From Amoebophrya sp. A120 (taxonomy: Eukaryota > Sar > Dinophyceae > Syndiniales > Amoebophryaceae): a DNA stretch of 64,000 nucleotides. A model generated the notes under the pieces. That model ran no database searches, was not told the DNA's origin, and saw only the letters and a program-made list of their open reading frames with translations. This document shows, piece after piece, positions 62,968 through 64,000 of this stretch. The stretch's first letter is position 1. Each line of letters begins with the position of its first letter. Both the position numbers and the translations under genes were made by a program. The stretch is from NCBI GenBank assembly GCA_905178155.1, contig CAJINV010000004.1:5744828-5808827 (forward strand), read 5' to 3'.

Positions 62968-64000
62968 TCACTTCTTCTCCCGCCGATGCTCTTCCACCGC
63001 AGCCCTGGCAGCGTCAGCGCCAGCACCGCCGGCGGCGAAGGTGTTTTGCAGCAGAAACTCCCGATCAAAGGCGTTGTCCGCGAACCGGCTGCGGTCCACT
63101 TTGCGGTGGGCCTCGCGGTTTTTCTCCCGTCGCCACTGGGATTCAAGGTGCTGCACTTCCTGCTCCTTCAGCGCCGCCGGAGACCCGACGGCGAAGACGC
63201 GCAGCTGAATCCTCTCCGGAAACTCCCACTGAAATGGCGGTTTTATTTCCTGTTCACTTTCATCGTCGTCGTCGTCGTCCGGGGGGCTGGAAGTGGCGGT
63301 AGAACGGGCCTTATTATAATTGGTCCTATGCTGCAAAACCTGCGTGACTAACTGGCCGTCGTCGAAAACAGAGTCGGAGGCCAGCATGTGCCCATTAAAG
63401 TCCGCGTCAATCCAGAGTCTGGACATGTCGCCGCCCTGGCCGCCGACGCCGAGCCCCTTGGGATGGTACGGGTTTTTGCTGTTCAAGTACGTATATGCAT
63501 TGCAAAAGCATCTTACTAGTAGTAATTGCAATACAAGTGTGCTTAGCATGACAAATGGAATTTGTCATGTCGATTCAGTTTAAGAAGCAGATTTGTAATG
63601 CATCGCTGCAATTACTACGAGTACGATACTTTTGCACAGCATAACGTAAAGTTGTTCTTCCGCCGGTTGCTCTTCACGCCCGCGGTCCGGAAGTTGACGT
63701 GCGGATGAACAAGTGGCCCTGCTAGGGGGTGCTGCGGCTGCTGCTGCTGTTGCTGCTCGTCCCCGTACGTGGAAGTTTCCGCACAAGTTCCACTGGTTGC
63801 GAATAGCGGTGAAGTTTCCGCACAAGTTCCACTGGAGGCAAAGAGAAACGCCGTGTCGCCAAGGTTGTCGGTGACATACTCGCCTTTTAGAGTTTCCTCG
63901 AAGCCACAGGGGATAAAAGCACCGAAAACGACCAAGCGCGAGGTCGTCGTGGTGGTGCAGGGAGCTGCTGTTCTTGTGGCGCTTGATGTTAGTGATGGAT
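62968..64000 (-). CDS. TLDc-domain protein (5' partial)
   Basis: Two exons visible: 64000-63644 and 63493-62968 (stop TAA), separated by introner A14. The reading gives LVVFGAFIPCGFEETL, then GDTAFLFASS, NFTYLNSKNPYHPKGLGVGGQ, MSRLWIDADFNGHMLASD and FPERIQLRVFAVG, which follow the order of TLDc blocks (VFGAF, FLF, GxGGQ, LWIDxDF, EVW-like). TLDc proteins (OXR1/NCOA7/TBC1D24 type) bind V-ATPase and affect oxidative-stress tolerance; function here is inferred. A 27-bp tandem repeat in exon 1 duplicates SSGTCAETS. The C-terminal 90 residues are a charged helix ending VEEHRREKK. The N-terminus lies beyond the right edge. Confidence 0.75.
63494..63643 (-). mobile_element. Introner, family A
   Basis: Ends TATGCTGTGCAAAAG / CTTTTGCAATGCATA. 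Target duplication TACGT; excision gives KNNFTYLNSKNPY inside the TLDc domain. Confidence 0.8.

Noticed and set aside
1-64000. tRNA, rRNA or CRISPR features
   Set aside because: None recognised by eye; regularly spaced repeats here are dispersed introners, not arrays.

Overview
The window looks like nuclear DNA of a dinoflagellate-lineage protist, most likely a syndinian parasite of the Amoebophrya type. Three things point there. Two genes encode DVNP (dinoflagellate/viral nucleoprotein), the basic chromatin protein of dinoflagellates. Every gene I can recognise lies on the minus strand. The genes are also cut by dozens of short repeat-derived introns (introners) with non-canonical ends, as known from Amoebophrya. 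Naming the genus is inference; the DVNP genes and introners are read directly from the sequence.

Layout from left to right, all genes on minus: a DEAH-box RNA helicase with a 2000-residue N-terminal extension (1-6494, 3' end outside the window); a small multi-pass membrane protein (7523-9708); a spartin-like MIT/senescence protein (10702-11748); a RING E3 ligase (13120-16101); a small membrane protein (16208-16588); a PUF6/PUM3-type nucleolar RNA-binding protein (18125-20915); an EF-hand plus HExxH metallopeptidase gene of 17.8 kb (22973-40754), inflated by a 12.9 kb LINE-like retrotransposon; an unclear membrane-protein gene (40918-42270); a purple acid phosphatase (42301-48273) carrying a gag-only LTR element; a secreted Cys-rich protein (49181-50009); DVNP 1 (51195-52184); DVNP 2 with a long Lys-rich N-terminus (53372-56708); an LDLa/EGF-like surface protein (58453-62.5 kb); and a TLDc-domain protein (62968 to beyond the right edge).

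The main discovery is the intron system. I count 36 candidate introners in about eight TIR families (A-H here). Most begin TATC/TATG and end GATA/CATA and are flanked by 5-bp target-site duplications. In gene after gene, removing the element plus one duplication restores an uninterrupted and often diagnostic protein motif, for example GNHE of the phosphatase. None of these boundaries can be read as GT-AG. Ordinary GT-AG introns of 45-213 nt sit in the same genes, so two intron types coexist. Three family-B introners have in turn received larger insertions (1.0 kb, 2.1 kb and 12.9 kb), each with its own target duplication.

Intergenic spacers are mostly 0.3-2 kb and hold a few TIR/foldback elements, a diverged 270-bp duplication and a hexamer microsatellite. 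No tRNA, rRNA or CRISPR was recognised.
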